Positions 34,123 to 43,874 of a stretch of DNA of 64,000 nucleotides are shown piece after piece. Origin of the DNA: Micromonospora sp. CCTCC AA 2012012 (GTDB lineage Bacteria > Actinomycetota > Actinomycetes > Mycobacteriales > Micromonosporaceae); assembly GCF_040499845.1 (NCBI RefSeq), contig NZ_CP159342.1, forward strand, positions 6,572,001-6,636,000, given 5' to 3'. Each line of letters starts with the position of its first letter. Position 1 is the stretch's first letter. The translations under genes and the position numbers were made by a program. The notes below the pieces were generated by a model. The model worked only from the letters and a program-made list of their open reading frames with translations. It was not told the DNA's origin and ran no database searches.

Positions 34123-35253
34123 TCAGGGCTGCGGACCCAGCCAGTCGAGGCAGACCACCACCGCGTCGTCGACCAGGTCACCGGCGACGAAGGCCCGCAG
34201 GTCGCCGATGAGGGAGCGGACGGCGTCCAGCGGCTCCATCGGCCCGGTCCGGCGCAGGAACCGGTCCAGCGCCGTCTCGCCGTACCGGATCTGCTGGCCG
34301 GTGGCGTCGATGACGCCGTCGCTGACCACGAAGAGCCGGTCCCCGCGCTGGAGCTGGAAGTGCTGCTCCCGGTAGTCGGTGTCCTCGAACATCCCGAGCG
34401 GGAACTGCTTCTCCAGCGTCTGCTCGCTGACCTCGCCGTCGCGCAGCAGGAGCAGCCGGGGCGAGCCGGCGTCGACCGCGGTCAGCCGGCCCTCGGCCAG
34501 GTCCAGCTCGATCATCAGCGCGGAGAGGTGCTGCGCGCCCCGGTGCAGGGCATAGACCGCCTGGTCGGCCAGGGCCGCCTGGTCGGCGAGGCTCAGCTCG
34601 GCCCGGCGGGCGTTGCGCAGCGCGTGGGTCGCCAGCGTGGTCAGCAGCGACGCGGCCACCCCCTCCCCGGAGCCGTTGATCGTGGTCAGCCAGAGCCGGT
34701 GGCCGTCGTCGGACCAGTCGAAGCTGTCGCCCCGCACCGCGTACGCCGGTTCGAGCTGGCCGGCGAGGCTGAACGACGGCCGGATCCGGCTGCGGCCCGG
34801 CAGCAGCTCCCACTGCATCTCCGCGGCGAGCGTGAGCCGTCGGCTGCGCCGGGCGGTCAGGTAGACGTCCGTGCTGGCGGTCACGGCGGCCACCTCGTGC
34901 CCGAAGGCGGTGGCGATGCCGTCCAGCGTGTCGACGACGGCCGGGTCGGTGGGGACCGGTGACAACTTCAGCACGCCGCGCCGCTCACCCCGCATACCCA
35001 CCGGGAACCAGCCGGTGCCGTCGTTGAGGATCGGCTCCTGGTGGTCGAAGCACCGCCAGGCGGGATGCCCCGGCCCGCTGATCGGCTCCCCGCCGCTCAG
35101 CGGGAGCAGCACCGACAGTCGGTAGTCGACCTGGTACAGCTCCGCCTCGGTGATCCCGTACGACCGGGCCAGCTCGGCGGCGAGCCGATCGAGCAGCAGA
35201 TCGGCCGGCGCCTCGGTGAGGGTGCGCCGGGCCCGATCATCCGGTCCGCTCAT
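34123..35253 (-). CDS. PP2C (SpoIIE/RsbU-type) phosphatase-like protein with altered metal site
   Basis: 376 residues. The N-terminal third may be a small sensor domain; from about 140 it has the SpoIIE-type PP2C fold (LAAEMQWELLPGRSRI is the usual linker helix). Asp176 and Asp179 (RGDSFDW), the VSDGVIDA Asp and the DDAVVV Asp are present. The Asp of the GDxxGxG motif is Asn193 (INGSGEG), so one metal ligand is changed and activity may be weak or lost. Such proteins usually act on anti-sigma-factor antagonists. ATG 35253 has AAAGGAG upstream. Divergent from the MarR gene. Confidence 0.85.
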   Translation of the reverse strand: MSGPDDRARRTLTEAPADLLLDRLAAELARSYGITEAELYQVDYRLSVLLPLSGGEPISGPGHPAWRCFDHQEPILNDGTGWFPVGMRGERRGVLKLSPVPTDPAVVDTLDGIATAFGHEVAAVTASTDVYLTARRSRRLTLAAEMQWELLPGRSRIRPSFSLAGQLEPAYAVRGDSFDWSDDGHRLWLTTINGSGEGVAASLLTTLATHALRNARRAELSLADQAALADQAVYALHRGAQHLSALMIELDLAEGRLTAVDAGSPRLLLLRDGEVSEQTLEKQFPLGMFEDTDYREQHFQLQRGDRLFVVSDGVIDATGQQIRYGETALDRFLRRTGPMEPLDAVRSLIGDLRAFVAGDLVDDAVVVCLDWLGPQP

Positions 35254-35309
35254 CTTTGCTCCTTTGCACAGGTCGTCGGCCTGATGGGCGAGGTAGTCTC
35301 GGGCCCACC

Positions 35310-35849
35310 ATGGCCGAAGAACACGGTCCGTACGGACCAGAAGCGAGTATGGCTGCCGCTCTCGACGAGACGGCGGGCACCCTGCTGGCTGTCTGGGAGG
35401 CGGCCCGGGAGCGGACCACCCGGCTCTCCGGCGCCCAGTTACGCGCCGTCATGGTCGTCGAGCAGCATGACGGGATCAACCTCCGCCGGCTCGCCGGGCA
35501 GCTCGACATGTTGCTCTCCTCCGCCAGCCGGCTCTGCGACCGGCTCGTCGCGGCGGGCATGCTGGAGCGGGAGCCGGGCCGGTTCGACCGGCGGGAGATC
35601 TCCCTGCACCTCACCCCGGAGGCGGTCCGCCTCCTGGCCGAGCTGCGGGCCGCCCGCAAGGACCGGCTGGAGCGGGTGCTGGCCGGGATGAGCCCGGAGG
35701 GAAGGGCGGCGCTGTCCCGGGGGATGGCGGAGTTCCACGAGGTGGTCCGGCGCCGGTCGGCCCCGGAGGGAGGCTGGCCGGTCCTCCAGTCCGCCGGGGA
35801 ACCGTCGACCGAGCCGGCCGGCGACCCGCCGGTGGCGCGTACCGCCTGA
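35310..35849 (+). CDS. MarR-family transcriptional regulator
   Basis: 179 residues with the winged-helix core: SGAQLRAVMVVEQHDGINLRRLAGQLDMLLSSASRLCDRLVAAGMLEREP, then the wing and a dimerisation helix. The acidic N-terminus (MAEEHGPYGPEASM) and Pro/Glu-rich tail are less conserved. ATG 35310 fits the domain; no strong ribosome site is seen. It is divergent from the phosphatase at 34123, so a site in the 56-bp gap could control both. Confidence 0.85.
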   Translation: MAEEHGPYGPEASMAAALDETAGTLLAVWEAARERTTRLSGAQLRAVMVVEQHDGINLRRLAGQLDMLLSSASRLCDRLVAAGMLEREPGRFDRREISLHLTPEAVRLLAELRAARKDRLERVLAGMSPEGRAALSRGMAEFHEVVRRRSAPEGGWPVLQSAGEPSTEPAGDPPVARTA

Positions 35850-35885
35850 CCGGGCCGCGCTCAGCCGCCGGTGGCGCGACCGCGC

Positions 35886-36905
35886 TCAGCCGTCGGTGGC
35901 CGCGACCCGCGCCAGCCGCAGGTGGTGGCCCGCTCGGGGATGCTCCGACAGGGCCCGCTCGCAGCTGGCGAGCACCACGTCGAGCAGCCGCCGTCCGCCG
36001 CGGGCGGTGAGCACCTCGTCCTGCCAGCGCACGAAGTCGATCAGCAGCTCCGGGTCGCGGACCCGCAGCGACGCCGCCAGGGCGTCGACCAGGTGGGCCA
36101 CCCCGGTGGCGATGTCGTCGGCGGTCTCCTCGGGCGGGTCGACCGCGCGCAGGGCCGCGTGGACCACCTCCCGCCGGTGACGCAGCACGGCCACGTACTC
36201 GTCGTCGGGAGTCGGCGCGCTCGGGCCGGTCGGGTGGCCGGTGAAGACCTGCCGGTCGAGCAGGCGGACCGCGTCCCGGGCGGTGGCGCCCCAGGCCGCC
36301 GCGCCGACCGCGGCGGCCCACCGGCCGTCCGGGCCGAAGCCGGGGCCGCCCGCCACGACCGGCACCCCGGCGGCCCGGCAGGACTCCACCATCCGGGCCG
36401 CGCGGACCAGCCGGGTCGGCTGCACGCAGCTCAGCAGCACCGCGTCGGGCCCGCTCTGGTGCAGGTAGGAGACCAGGTGCCGGGCGGGCACGCTGGCGCC
36501 CAGGAAGGTCACCCGCCAGCCGGCGGCCCGGACCACCTCGGCCACGATGCGGGCGGCCAGCGCGTGCCACTCGCCCTCGACACAGGCCGTCACGACGTGG
36601 CCGAGCCGGGGGGCCGCGGTGATGCGGGCGGCCACGGCGCCCACCACCACCTCGCTGACGTGCGTCGCGGCGTGTTCCTGGGGGACGCTCCACGACCCGG
36701 TCAGCCAACGCCGACCGATCTCCCGCTGCGCCACCGCGACCACGTCCACCAGGACGTCCGTCACCGGGACACCGGCGTCGAGCAGCCCGAGGGCCAGCCC
36801 GACCGCGCCGGCCTGGTCGGCCCGGTCCAGGCGGTCGAGGTACGCCTCGACGACGTCCGACCCGATCCCGCCGGTGGCCGTCCCGCCGTCGTGGCTTCCG
36901 CTCAC
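35886..36905 (-). CDS. Cobalamin-binding protein with CarH-like photosensory motif
   Basis: 339 residues. Residues 15-90 form the four-helix cap and carry W67-x9-E77-H78, the W-x9-EH motif of CarH/LitR B12 photoreceptors that senses adenosylcobalamin photolysis. The B12-binding Rossmann domain follows, with E112-x-H114 as probable lower ligand and GASVPARHLVSYL and VVAGGPGFG later. The usual G of the ligand motif is Ala here. Unlike CarH there is no MerR-type DNA-binding domain. A helical C-terminus of about 100 residues is unassigned. GTG 36905 overlaps the stop of the upstream phosphatase (GTGA), so the pair is translationally coupled. Confidence 0.85.
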   Translation of the reverse strand: MSGSHDGGTATGGIGSDVVEAYLDRLDRADQAGAVGLALGLLDAGVPVTDVLVDVVAVAQREIGRRWLTGSWSVPQEHAATHVSEVVVGAVAARITAAPRLGHVVTACVEGEWHALAARIVAEVVRAAGWRVTFLGASVPARHLVSYLHQSGPDAVLLSCVQPTRLVRAARMVESCRAAGVPVVAGGPGFGPDGRWAAAVGAAAWGATARDAVRLLDRQVFTGHPTGPSAPTPDDEYVAVLRHRREVVHAALRAVDPPEETADDIATGVAHLVDALAASLRVRDPELLIDFVRWQDEVLTARGGRRLLDVVLASCERALSEHPRAGHHLRLARVAATDG

Positions 36906-38569
36906 GCCGCCGCCACGACCAGCATGGCGATGTCGTCGTGGACCTGCCCGTCCAGCCACTCGTCGACCAGTTGCAGCAGCCGCTCGACCAGCACGGCCGG
37001 CGGCAGCCCGGCCGCCTGGGCGACCGCCTCGCGCAGCCGGCCGTCGCCGAACATCTCCAGCTCGGTGGGGCCGCCCCGCGCCTCGGTCACCCCGTCGGTG
37101 TACGCGAGCAGCAGCTCACCGGGGGCCAGCCGGACCTGCGCCTCGACGAAGCGGGCCGTGGCGAACGCGCCGACCGGCATGCCACCCACCTGCACCGGCT
37201 CGACGGTCCCGTCGGCGCGGACCACCAGCGGCGACGGGTGGCCGCCGCCGGCGAGGGAGAGCAGCAGGCCGCCGTCCGCCTCCCGGGTGAAGGCACCGAG
37301 CAGCAGGGTGGTGAACTGGCTGCGCCGGGCGGCGTCGGGCGCGTCGAGCAGCGCCCGGTTGAGCAGCCGGATCAGCTCCAGCGGGCGCTGCTCGACCAAC
37401 CGCAGGGTCTGCAGGGACTGACGTACCCGGCCGGTCAGCACGGCCGCGCCGACGCCCTTGCCGCAGACGTCGCCCAGGGCGAACATCGCGCCGCCCCCGG
37501 TGCGGAAGACGTCGTAGAAGTCCCCGCCGATGCGCAGGCTGTCCCCGGCGGCCCGGTAGCCGCCGGCCAGCCGCGCGCCGGGGACGGTGGGCAGCTCCGG
37601 TGGGAGCAGGCTGTTCTGCAGGACCCGGGCCAGGTGGGCCTGCTCGCCGTAGAGGTCGGCGGCGGCCAGGGCGGCGCCGGCCCGGGCGGCGAACTCGCGG
37701 GCCAGGTCGATCTCCCGCTGGTCGAAGCCGGGGCGTCCGGCGCGGCGGACCAGCAGCAGCGCGCCGGCCGGCCCGCCGGCGCTGAGCATCGGGCTGATCA
37801 GCAGCGTGCCGGGGCGGCCGAAGCCGTCGGGCAGCAGGTCGGCCAGGTCGGCCAGTTCGGCGGTCAACCACGGGCTGGGCTCGGTGGCGTCGCCGTGGAG
37901 CGCCTCGACGAGGCCGGGGACGCTGCCGGCGATCGCCCAGGAGGCGATGCCGGTGACGGGGACGCGGTCGCCGTCGGCGTACCGGACCCAGTGCGGCTCG
38001 TCCTCGGCGGGCGCGGGCGGGCGGTGCACGACCAGTGCGGCGTCGCCGAGGTAGGGCACCGGGAGGGTGGCGGCCGTACGCAGCGTCTGGTCCCGGTGCA
38101 GCGAGAGGCCGAGCCGGCTGCCGGCCTGGGCCAGGAAGGCGGTGCGGGAGCGCTCGGCGAGCAGCGCGTCGGTACGGGCCTGCTCCTCGGTGACGTCCCG
38201 CACGTACCAGGCGCAGCCGCCGGTGGCGAGGCTGCGGCGGACCCCGCGCAGCCGGCGGCCCCGGTGCTCCAGGTCGACGGTGTCGATGCCGGAACGCACC
38301 GCGCCGGCCAGCGCGTCGATCGCGCACCGGGCCAGGTCGGTGCCGGGGGTGAGGTCGGGGAGGAGTTCGACCGCCATGGCGTTGACCAGGGTCACCACGC
38401 CGGCCTGGTCGGTGGTGACGATCGCCTCGGCGAGCCCGTCCAGCAGTTCCCGGGCCAGCCGTGAGTCGGCCGGGAGCGGGGTCCCGACGGTACGCCGGGG
38501 GCGGGACCGGGACACCTGCCCGCCGCCGCTGACCGGTCCGGCGAGACCGCCCCGGCGGCCGGCCGTCAC
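36902..38569 (-). CDS. PAS-GAF-PP2C phosphatase (RsbU/SpoIIE type)
   Basis: Serine phosphatase likely to act in a partner-switching cascade. The 555-residue protein has a PAS domain (about 36-128), GAF-like domain (145-305) and PP2C domain (330-555). Unlike the phosphatase at 34123, its metal motifs are intact: GGDFYD (Asp350, Asp353), GDVCGKG (Asp367), YTDGVTEA and HDDIAML. GTG 38569 is preceded by GGCGAG and touches the stop of a 14-codon frame; GTG 38515 is a weaker alternative. It is coupled to the downstream B12 protein, which may be its regulator or its reporter of light/B12 status. Confidence 0.9.
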   Translation of the reverse strand: MTAGRRGGLAGPVSGGGQVSRSRPRRTVGTPLPADSRLARELLDGLAEAIVTTDQAGVVTLVNAMAVELLPDLTPGTDLARCAIDALAGAVRSGIDTVDLEHRGRRLRGVRRSLATGGCAWYVRDVTEEQARTDALLAERSRTAFLAQAGSRLGLSLHRDQTLRTAATLPVPYLGDAALVVHRPPAPAEDEPHWVRYADGDRVPVTGIASWAIAGSVPGLVEALHGDATEPSPWLTAELADLADLLPDGFGRPGTLLISPMLSAGGPAGALLLVRRAGRPGFDQREIDLAREFAARAGAALAAADLYGEQAHLARVLQNSLLPPELPTVPGARLAGGYRAAGDSLRIGGDFYDVFRTGGGAMFALGDVCGKGVGAAVLTGRVRQSLQTLRLVEQRPLELIRLLNRALLDAPDAARRSQFTTLLLGAFTREADGGLLLSLAGGGHPSPLVVRADGTVEPVQVGGMPVGAFATARFVEAQVRLAPGELLLAYTDGVTEARGGPTELEMFGDGRLREAVAQAAGLPPAVLVERLLQLVDEWLDGQVHDDIAMLVVAAA

Positions 38570-38697
38570 CGCTGCTCGCCGGGCGCCCGGGTCCGTCGAC
38601 CTGTGCGCATGCTGTTCGTGGACTCCTCGTTCGCGTGCTTGTCTGCGCGCAAGCGTACCGACGTGGGCTGGTGATCGCCCATCGAGCAGGTGCGCGG

Positions 38698-39930
38698 TCA
38701 GCCCGTACGGGTCAGCCAGCCGGCCGGGCGGTCGATGATCCGGCGGACCACCGAGCTGGCCCCACCGACGGCCGCCGACCGGGCGCCGAGGGCCGCCGGA
38801 CGGACCGTTACCGGGGACCAGGCGGCGGTGAGCACCCGGCGGGACAGCTCGGCCACCACCGGCGGGCGCAGCCACGGCGCGAGGGGGGCGTATCCGCCGC
38901 CGAGGACCACGGTGTCCAGATCCAGCAGGTTCACCACGCCCGCGACGGCGACCCCGAGGGCGGTTCCGGCGTCCGCCAGCGCGGCCAGGGTGGCGGGGTC
39001 GCCGGCCTCGGCCAGCTCGGCCAGCCGGCTCGCGGCGGTGTCGGCGGGCAGGTCCGCGCCGGCCAGTCCGGCGGCGGCGAGGACGGCTTCCTGGCCCGCG
39101 TACCGCTCCAGGCAGCCCTGGCCGCCGCAGCGGCAGGGCCGGCCCTGCGGGTGCACCGGGATGTGACCGATCTCGCCGCTCCAGCCGCGGGCGCCCCGGT
39201 AGAGCGTGCCGTCCAGGACGATCCCCGCGCCGATCCCGATCTCGCCGGAGATGTGCAGGAAGCTGGCGGAGCCGGGCGGACCGGCGTGCAGCTCGCCGAG
39301 GGCGGCCAGGTTGGCCTCGTTCTCGACCACCAGCGGCGGGATCCCGTCGACGGCTTCGGCCAGCCGGTGACCGGCGAGCAGGCCGGGGACGTCGACGTCC
39401 CGCCAGCCGAGGTTGGGCGCGAGCCGGACCATGCCGCCGGCGCCGACCAGGCCGGGCACGGCGAGGGCCACGCCGGCCGGGGTCAGCCCGTCCCGTACGG
39501 CCGCGGTGTGCGCGTCGGCGGCCAGCGCGGCGAGCCGGGTCAGGGCGTCGGCGGGGGAGACCGGGCGCAGGTCGGCGCGTTCCACCACGTGGTGCCGGAC
39601 CGCGCCGGTCAGGTCGACCACGCAGGCGGCCAGGTAGTCGACGTTGACCTCCAGGCCGAGCCCGGCCGGCCCGTGGTCGGCCAGCACGAGGCCGCGGGCG
39701 GGGCGACCCGCTCCGGTACGCGGTGCCGGCTCGGCCTCGGCGACCAGCCGGCCGCCGATCAGGTCGTCCACGACGGCCGAGACGGTGGCCCGGGTGAGCC
39801 CGGTGGCGGCGGCGAGGTCGGCCCGGGACGGCGGGCGGTCGGCGCCGGCGATCCGGCGGAGCACCACGGCGAGGTTGAGTTCCCGGAGGCTGCCCTGCCG
39901 GACGGCTCCGGCGGTGCTGACGCTGGTCAC
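38698..39930 (-). CDS. ROK-family xylose repressor
   Basis: 410 residues. The N-terminal winged helix ([20 protein letters not shown]) is followed by a ROK domain with the zinc motif [14 protein letters not shown] and phosphate-loop residues. It resembles XylR of Gram-positives and is divergent from xylA, 78 bp away. ATGs at 39948 and 39957 are possible, but GTG 39930 gives the usual family N-terminus; none has a strong ribosome site. Xylose or a glucose-type effector should release it from the operator at 39962. Confidence 0.85.
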   Translation of the reverse strand: MTSVSTAGAVRQGSLRELNLAVVLRRIAGADRPPSRADLAAATGLTRATVSAVVDDLIGGRLVAEAEPAPRTGAGRPARGLVLADHGPAGLGLEVNVDYLAACVVDLTGAVRHHVVERADLRPVSPADALTRLAALAADAHTAAVRDGLTPAGVALAVPGLVGAGGMVRLAPNLGWRDVDVPGLLAGHRLAEAVDGIPPLVVENEANLAALGELHAGPPGSASFLHISGEIGIGAGIVLDGTLYRGARGWSGEIGHIPVHPQGRPCRCGGQGCLERYAGQEAVLAAAGLAGADLPADTAASRLAELAEAGDPATLAALADAGTALGVAVAGVVNLLDLDTVVLGGGYAPLAPWLRPPVVAELSRRVLTAAWSPVTVRPAALGARSAAVGGASSVVRRIIDRPAGWLTRTG

Positions 39931-39933
39931 CGC

Positions 39934-39962
39934 TTGACAGTGCCACATCGTGGCCATTTAAT
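39934..39962 (+). promoter_or_regulatory. xylA promoter
   Basis: TTGACA (39934-39939) and TTTAAT (39957-39962) are 17 bp apart, among the closest to consensus in the window, 46 bp before the xylA start codon. Confidence 0.8.
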
Positions 39963-39974
39963 TCAACCACTGAA
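39962..39974. promoter_or_regulatory. Putative XylR operator
   Basis: TTCA and TGAA flank ACCAC in a perfect hyphenated palindrome. It abuts the xylA -10 and covers the likely start of transcription, the right place for repression by the adjacent ROK protein. Confidence 0.65.
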
Positions 39975-40007
39975 CAAATTTGCGGACGACACCACCGGAG
40001 GTCTGCC

Positions 40008-41195
40008 ATGGCACCCCGTCCCACCCCCGCCGACAAGTTCTCCTTCGGTCTCTGGACGGTGGGCTGGCAGGCCCGCGACCCGTTCGGCGACCCGACCCGT
40101 CCCGCGCTGGACCCGGTCGAGGCGGTGCACCGGCTCGCCGAGCTCGGCGCGTACGGCATCACCTTCCACGACGACGACCTGGTCCCCTTCGGCGCGGACG
40201 CCGCCACCCGCGACGCCCACCTGGCCCGGTTCCGCAAGGCCCTCGACGAGACCGGCCTGGCCGTCCCGATGGTCACCACCAACCTCTTCACCCACCCCGT
40301 CTTCAAGGACGGCGGCTTCACCAGCAACGACCGCGACGTCCGCCGGTACGCGCTGCGCAAGGTGCTGCGCAACGTCGACCTCGCCGCCGAGCTGGGCGCG
40401 AAGACGTTCGTCATGTGGGGCGGCCGGGAGGGCGCCGAGTACGACCTGGCCAAGGACGTCCGCGCCGCGCTCGACCGCTACCGGGAGGCCGTCGACCTGC
40501 TCTGCCAGTACGTCGTCGACTCCGGCTACGACCTGCGCTTCGCCATCGAGCCCAAGCCGAACGAGCCGCGCGGCGACATCCTGCTCCCCACCGTCGGGCA
40601 CGCGCTCGCCTTCATCTCCACCCTGGCCCGCCCCGAGCTGGTCGGGCTCAACCCGGAGGTCGGCCACGAGCAGATGGCCGGGCTGAACTTCACCCACGGC
40701 ATCGCGCAGGCCCTCTGGCAGGGCAAGCTGTTCCACATCGACCTCAACGGCCAGCGCGGCATCAAGTACGACCAGGACCTGGTCTTCGGCCACGGCGACC
40801 TGCTCAACGCGTTCGCCCTGGTGGACCTCCTGGAGAACGGCGGCCCCGACGGTGGCCCGGCGTACGACGGTCCCCGGCACTTCGACTACAAGCCGTCCCG
40901 CACCGAGGACATGGCCGGGGTGTGGACGTCGGCCGAGGCGAACATGCGCACGTACCTGCTGCTCAAGGAGCGGGCCGCGGCGTTCCGGGCCGACCCGGAG
41001 GTGGCCGAGGCGCTCGCCGCCAGCCGGGTCGCCGACCTGGCCACCCCGACGCTGAACCCGGGGGAGGGTTACGCCGACCTGCTCGCCGACCGGTCCGCGT
41101 TCGAGGACTTCGACCCGGAGCCGGCCGGGGCGAAGGGCTTCGGCTTCGTGCGGCTCAACCAGCTCGCCGTCGAGCACCTGCTCGGCGCGCGCTGA
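40008..41195 (+). CDS. xylA: Xylose isomerase
   Basis: Converts D-xylose to D-xylulose using Mg or Mn. 395 residues, the standard actinomycete length, 87 percent or so of it recognisable by eye against Streptomyces/Actinoplanes enzymes used industrially for glucose isomerisation. Motifs are [10 protein letters not shown] (catalytic His), [21 protein letters not shown] (metal-binding Glu) and [16 protein letters not shown] (metal-binding Asp/His). ATG 40008 has GGAGGTCTGCC upstream. First gene of xylAB. Confidence 0.96.
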   Translation: MAPRPTPADKFSFGLWTVGWQARDPFGDPTRPALDPVEAVHRLAELGAYGITFHDDDLVPFGADAATRDAHLARFRKALDETGLAVPMVTTNLFTHPVFKDGGFTSNDRDVRRYALRKVLRNVDLAAELGAKTFVMWGGREGAEYDLAKDVRAALDRYREAVDLLCQYVVDSGYDLRFAIEPKPNEPRGDILLPTVGHALAFISTLARPELVGLNPEVGHEQMAGLNFTHGIAQALWQGKLFHIDLNGQRGIKYDQDLVFGHGDLLNAFALVDLLENGGPDGGPAYDGPRHFDYKPSRTEDMAGVWTSAEANMRTYLLLKERAAAFRADPEVAEALAASRVADLATPTLNPGEGYADLLADRSAFEDFDPEPAGAKGFGFVRLNQLAVEHLLGAR

Positions 41196-41206
41196 GGCGG
41201 GCCGCC

Positions 41207-42682
41207 ATGCCGCTCGTCGCCGGGGTGGACTCCTCCACCCAGTCCTGCAAGGTCGTCGTCCGGGACGCGGAGACCGGCGCGTTGCTGCGGCAGGGCCGCG
41301 CGCCGCACCCGGACGGCACCGAGGTCGATCCGGAAGCCTGGTGGGTGGCCCTGCTGGCGGCCGTCGAGGCGGCCGGCGGGCTGGCCGACGTGGCGGCCGT
41401 CTCGGTGGCCGGCCAGCAGCACGGGATGGTCTGCCTCGACGAGGCCGGCCGGGTGGTCCGACCGGCGCTGCTGTGGAACGACACCCGCTCGGCCGGCGCG
41501 GCCGACGAGCTGATCACCGAGGCGGGTGGCGGGGCGGTCGGTCGCCGGTTCTGGGCCGACGCGGTCGGCTCGGTCCCGGTGGCCAGCTTCACCGCCACCA
41601 AGCTGCGCTGGCTGGCCCGGCACGAGCCGGCGAACGCCGAGCGGGTGGCGGCCGTCTGCCTGCCGCACGACTGGCTGACCTGGCGGCTGGCCGGCGCGCC
41701 CGGGCTGGCCGCGCTGCGCACCGACCGGGGCGACGCCAGCGGCACCGGCTACTGGTCGCCGGCCACCGGTGACCACCGCCTCGACCTGCTCGAACGGGCC
41801 TTCGGGCGGCGGCTGCACCTGCCCGTGGTGCTCGGCCCGGCCGAGCCGGCCGGTCGGCTCGACCCGGCGGCCCTCGCCGCTGCCCGGCCCACCGACCGGG
41901 CGTCGGCGGGCGGGTCGGAGGTGCTGCTCGGCCCGGGCACCGGGGACAACGCCGCCGCCGCGCTCGGCGTGGGCGCGGGCCCCGGCGACGTGGTCGTCTC
42001 GATCGGCACCTCCGGCACGGTCTTCGCGGTGGCCGACGCGCCCGCCGCCGACCCGTCCGGCGCGGTCGCCGGCTTCGCCGACGCCACCGGCCGGTTCCTG
42101 CCGCTGGTCTGCACGCTCAACGCCGCCCGGGTGCTCGACGCGGCGGCGGCCCTGCTGCGGGTCGGCCTCGACGAGCTGGGCGAGCTGGCGCTGGCTGCCC
42201 CGCCCGGCGCGGACGGGCTGGTCATGGTGCCCTACCTGGAGGGCGAGCGGACCCCGAACAAGCCGCTGGCCACCGGCGCGGTGCACGGGCTGACCCTGGC
42301 CAACACCACCCCCGCCCACCTGGCCCGGGCCGCCGTGGAGGGGATGCTCTGCGCGCTCGCCGACGGCCTCGACGCGCTGACCGCCCAGGGGGCGACCGTC
42401 CGGCGGATCATCCTGGTCGGCGGCGGCGCCCGCTCGGCGGCGGTGCGCCGGATCGCCCCGCAGGTCTTCGGCCGGCCGGTGGTGGTCCCGCCGCCCGGGG
42501 AGTACGTCGCCGACGGCGCGGCCCGCCAGGCCGCCTGGGTCGCCCTGGGCGGCGCGGCGCCACCGGCGTGGACCCTCACCGACACGCAGGAGTACGCGGC
42601 CGACCCCGTCGGCGTCATCCGCGAGCAGTACGCGCAGGCCCGCGGCCTGGTCGTCGACCGTCACCGGGGCGCGGACGGATAA
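41207..42682 (+). CDS. xylB: Xylulokinase
   Basis: Phosphorylates D-xylulose to D-xylulose-5-phosphate. 491 residues of FGGY fold: [13 protein letters not shown] binds phosphate, [14 protein letters not shown] and [14 protein letters not shown] contact sugar, and [13 protein letters not shown] contains the catalytic Asp. IGTSGTVFA and [20 protein letters not shown] complete the ATP site. ATG 41207 lies 11 bp after xylA with GAGGCGGG upstream, so the two are co-transcribed. Confidence 0.94.
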   Translation: MPLVAGVDSSTQSCKVVVRDAETGALLRQGRAPHPDGTEVDPEAWWVALLAAVEAAGGLADVAAVSVAGQQHGMVCLDEAGRVVRPALLWNDTRSAGAADELITEAGGGAVGRRFWADAVGSVPVASFTATKLRWLARHEPANAERVAAVCLPHDWLTWRLAGAPGLAALRTDRGDASGTGYWSPATGDHRLDLLERAFGRRLHLPVVLGPAEPAGRLDPAALAAARPTDRASAGGSEVLLGPGTGDNAAAALGVGAGPGDVVVSIGTSGTVFAVADAPAADPSGAVAGFADATGRFLPLVCTLNAARVLDAAAALLRVGLDELGELALAAPPGADGLVMVPYLEGERTPNKPLATGAVHGLTLANTTPAHLARAAVEGMLCALADGLDALTAQGATVRRIILVGGGARSAAVRRIAPQVFGRPVVVPPPGEYVADGAARQAAWVALGGAAPPAWTLTDTQEYAADPVGVIREQYAQARGLVVDRHRGADG

Positions 42683-42723
42683 CCGGCTGGCCGGCTGGGG
42701 TCCCGGCTGGCGATGATCGGATC

Positions 42724-43812
42724 ATGCATCCCGTTTCGCCCGACGCCGGCCTGCCCTCCGTGCTCCAGTACGACGACTCCGACTCGCCCTGCGACGTGGT
42801 GGACGCGTTGGCGTTGACCGACTTCGTCACGGGCCGGCATCCGTGGGCCCGGACCGTCCGGCTGTCCCGGCTGCGCCACGACGCCGCGCTGACCCCGGCC
42901 GACGGCCGGGAGTTGCGGGTGGCGATCGAGCACCGGCGTCGGTACCGCCTGCTCGCCGGTGAGGGGTGGACGGCGCGGGTGGTCACCTGGAACGGGCGGG
43001 ACGCCGAGGTGACCGTGACCGCGGTGACGGGCGAGGTGGGCCAGGCGGCGCTGGACCGGATCGTCGCGGGCGCCGCCGAGCCCGAGGACCCGGACACCGG
43101 CCGGATCGGGTTCTGGCACCACGACCCGCGGCGCGGCGCCCGGCGCGACGTCCGGTCGATCGTGGCGCCGGACTGGGCGGCGATCCGGGGGAACTACGCC
43201 GAGGCGGCGCGGACCGGCCTGGACCGGCTGATGAAGGTCACGCCGGACGCGGTCACGGGCCGGCTGGTGCTGCTGCACGGGGCCCCCGGCACGGGCAAGA
43301 CGACCGCCCTGCGCGCGCTGGTCCGCCAGTGGCGCGAGTGGTGCCAGGTCGATGCCGTCCTCGACCCGGACGTGCTCTTCGACGACGCGGCCTATCTCTC
43401 CGACATCGCGGTGGGGGACGACGACGAGGAGGGCGGTTCGGGGCGTCGCTGGCGTCTGCTGATCCTGGAGGACTGCGACGAGCTGATCCGCGGTGAGGCC
43501 AAGCAGGCGACCGGGCAGGCGCTGTCCCGGCTGCTCAACCTGACCGACGGGCTGCTCGGTCAGGGCCGCGACGTGCTGGTGGCGATCACCACCAATGAGG
43601 ACCTGTCCCGGCTACACCCGGCGGTGACCCGTCCCGGTCGGTGTCTGGCCCGGATCGAGGTCGGCCCGTTGTCGTACGCCGAGGCCGACGAGTGGCTCGG
43701 TGGTTCGGCGGGGGTGCCGCCGCAGGGCGCCACCCTGGCCGAGCTGTACGCGCTGCGCGCCGGCTCCGCCCCGGTGAGCGTCGTCCCCGCCGAGATCGGC
43801 GGCTACCTCTGA
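42724..43812 (+). CDS. AAA-family ATPase with DUF5925-type N-terminus
   Basis: 362 residues. The N-terminal half is a conserved actinobacterial domain (DVVDALALTDFVTGRHPWA). The AAA module has Walker A GAPGTGKTT (about 181-189), Walker B LLILEDCDEL, the sensor-1 ITTNED and an arginine-finger-like RPGRCLARIE. Substrate or partner is unknown. ATG 42724 has no strong ribosome site. It is 42 bp after xylB and may be read from the same promoter, though function gives no link to xylose. Confidence 0.82.
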   Translation: MHPVSPDAGLPSVLQYDDSDSPCDVVDALALTDFVTGRHPWARTVRLSRLRHDAALTPADGRELRVAIEHRRRYRLLAGEGWTARVVTWNGRDAEVTVTAVTGEVGQAALDRIVAGAAEPEDPDTGRIGFWHHDPRRGARRDVRSIVAPDWAAIRGNYAEAARTGLDRLMKVTPDAVTGRLVLLHGAPGTGKTTALRALVRQWREWCQVDAVLDPDVLFDDAAYLSDIAVGDDDEEGGSGRRWRLLILEDCDELIRGEAKQATGQALSRLLNLTDGLLGQGRDVLVAITTNEDLSRLHPAVTRPGRCLARIEVGPLSYAEADEWLGGSAGVPPQGATLAELYALRAGSAPVSVVPAEIGGYL

Positions 43813-43852
43813 GCCGGGGGGTCGTCACCGGGCCGTGATCTGCTCCTGGTTG

Positions 43853-43874
43853 GCTGCCGGACATGACCGGCAGC
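43853..43874 (+). promoter_or_regulatory. Inverted repeat enclosing the MFS start codon
   Basis: GCTGCCGG and CCGGCAGC form a perfect 8-bp stem whose 6-base loop (43861-43866) contains the ATG at 43863. It could sequester or expose the start codon, or be an operator. Confidence 0.4.

Noticed and set aside
36902..40453. A 1,183-codon minus-strand frame covering the phosphatase, the ROK gene and part of xylA
   Set aside because: Beyond 38569 the translation is low-complexity Arg/Pro/Gly and lies over well-identified genes.
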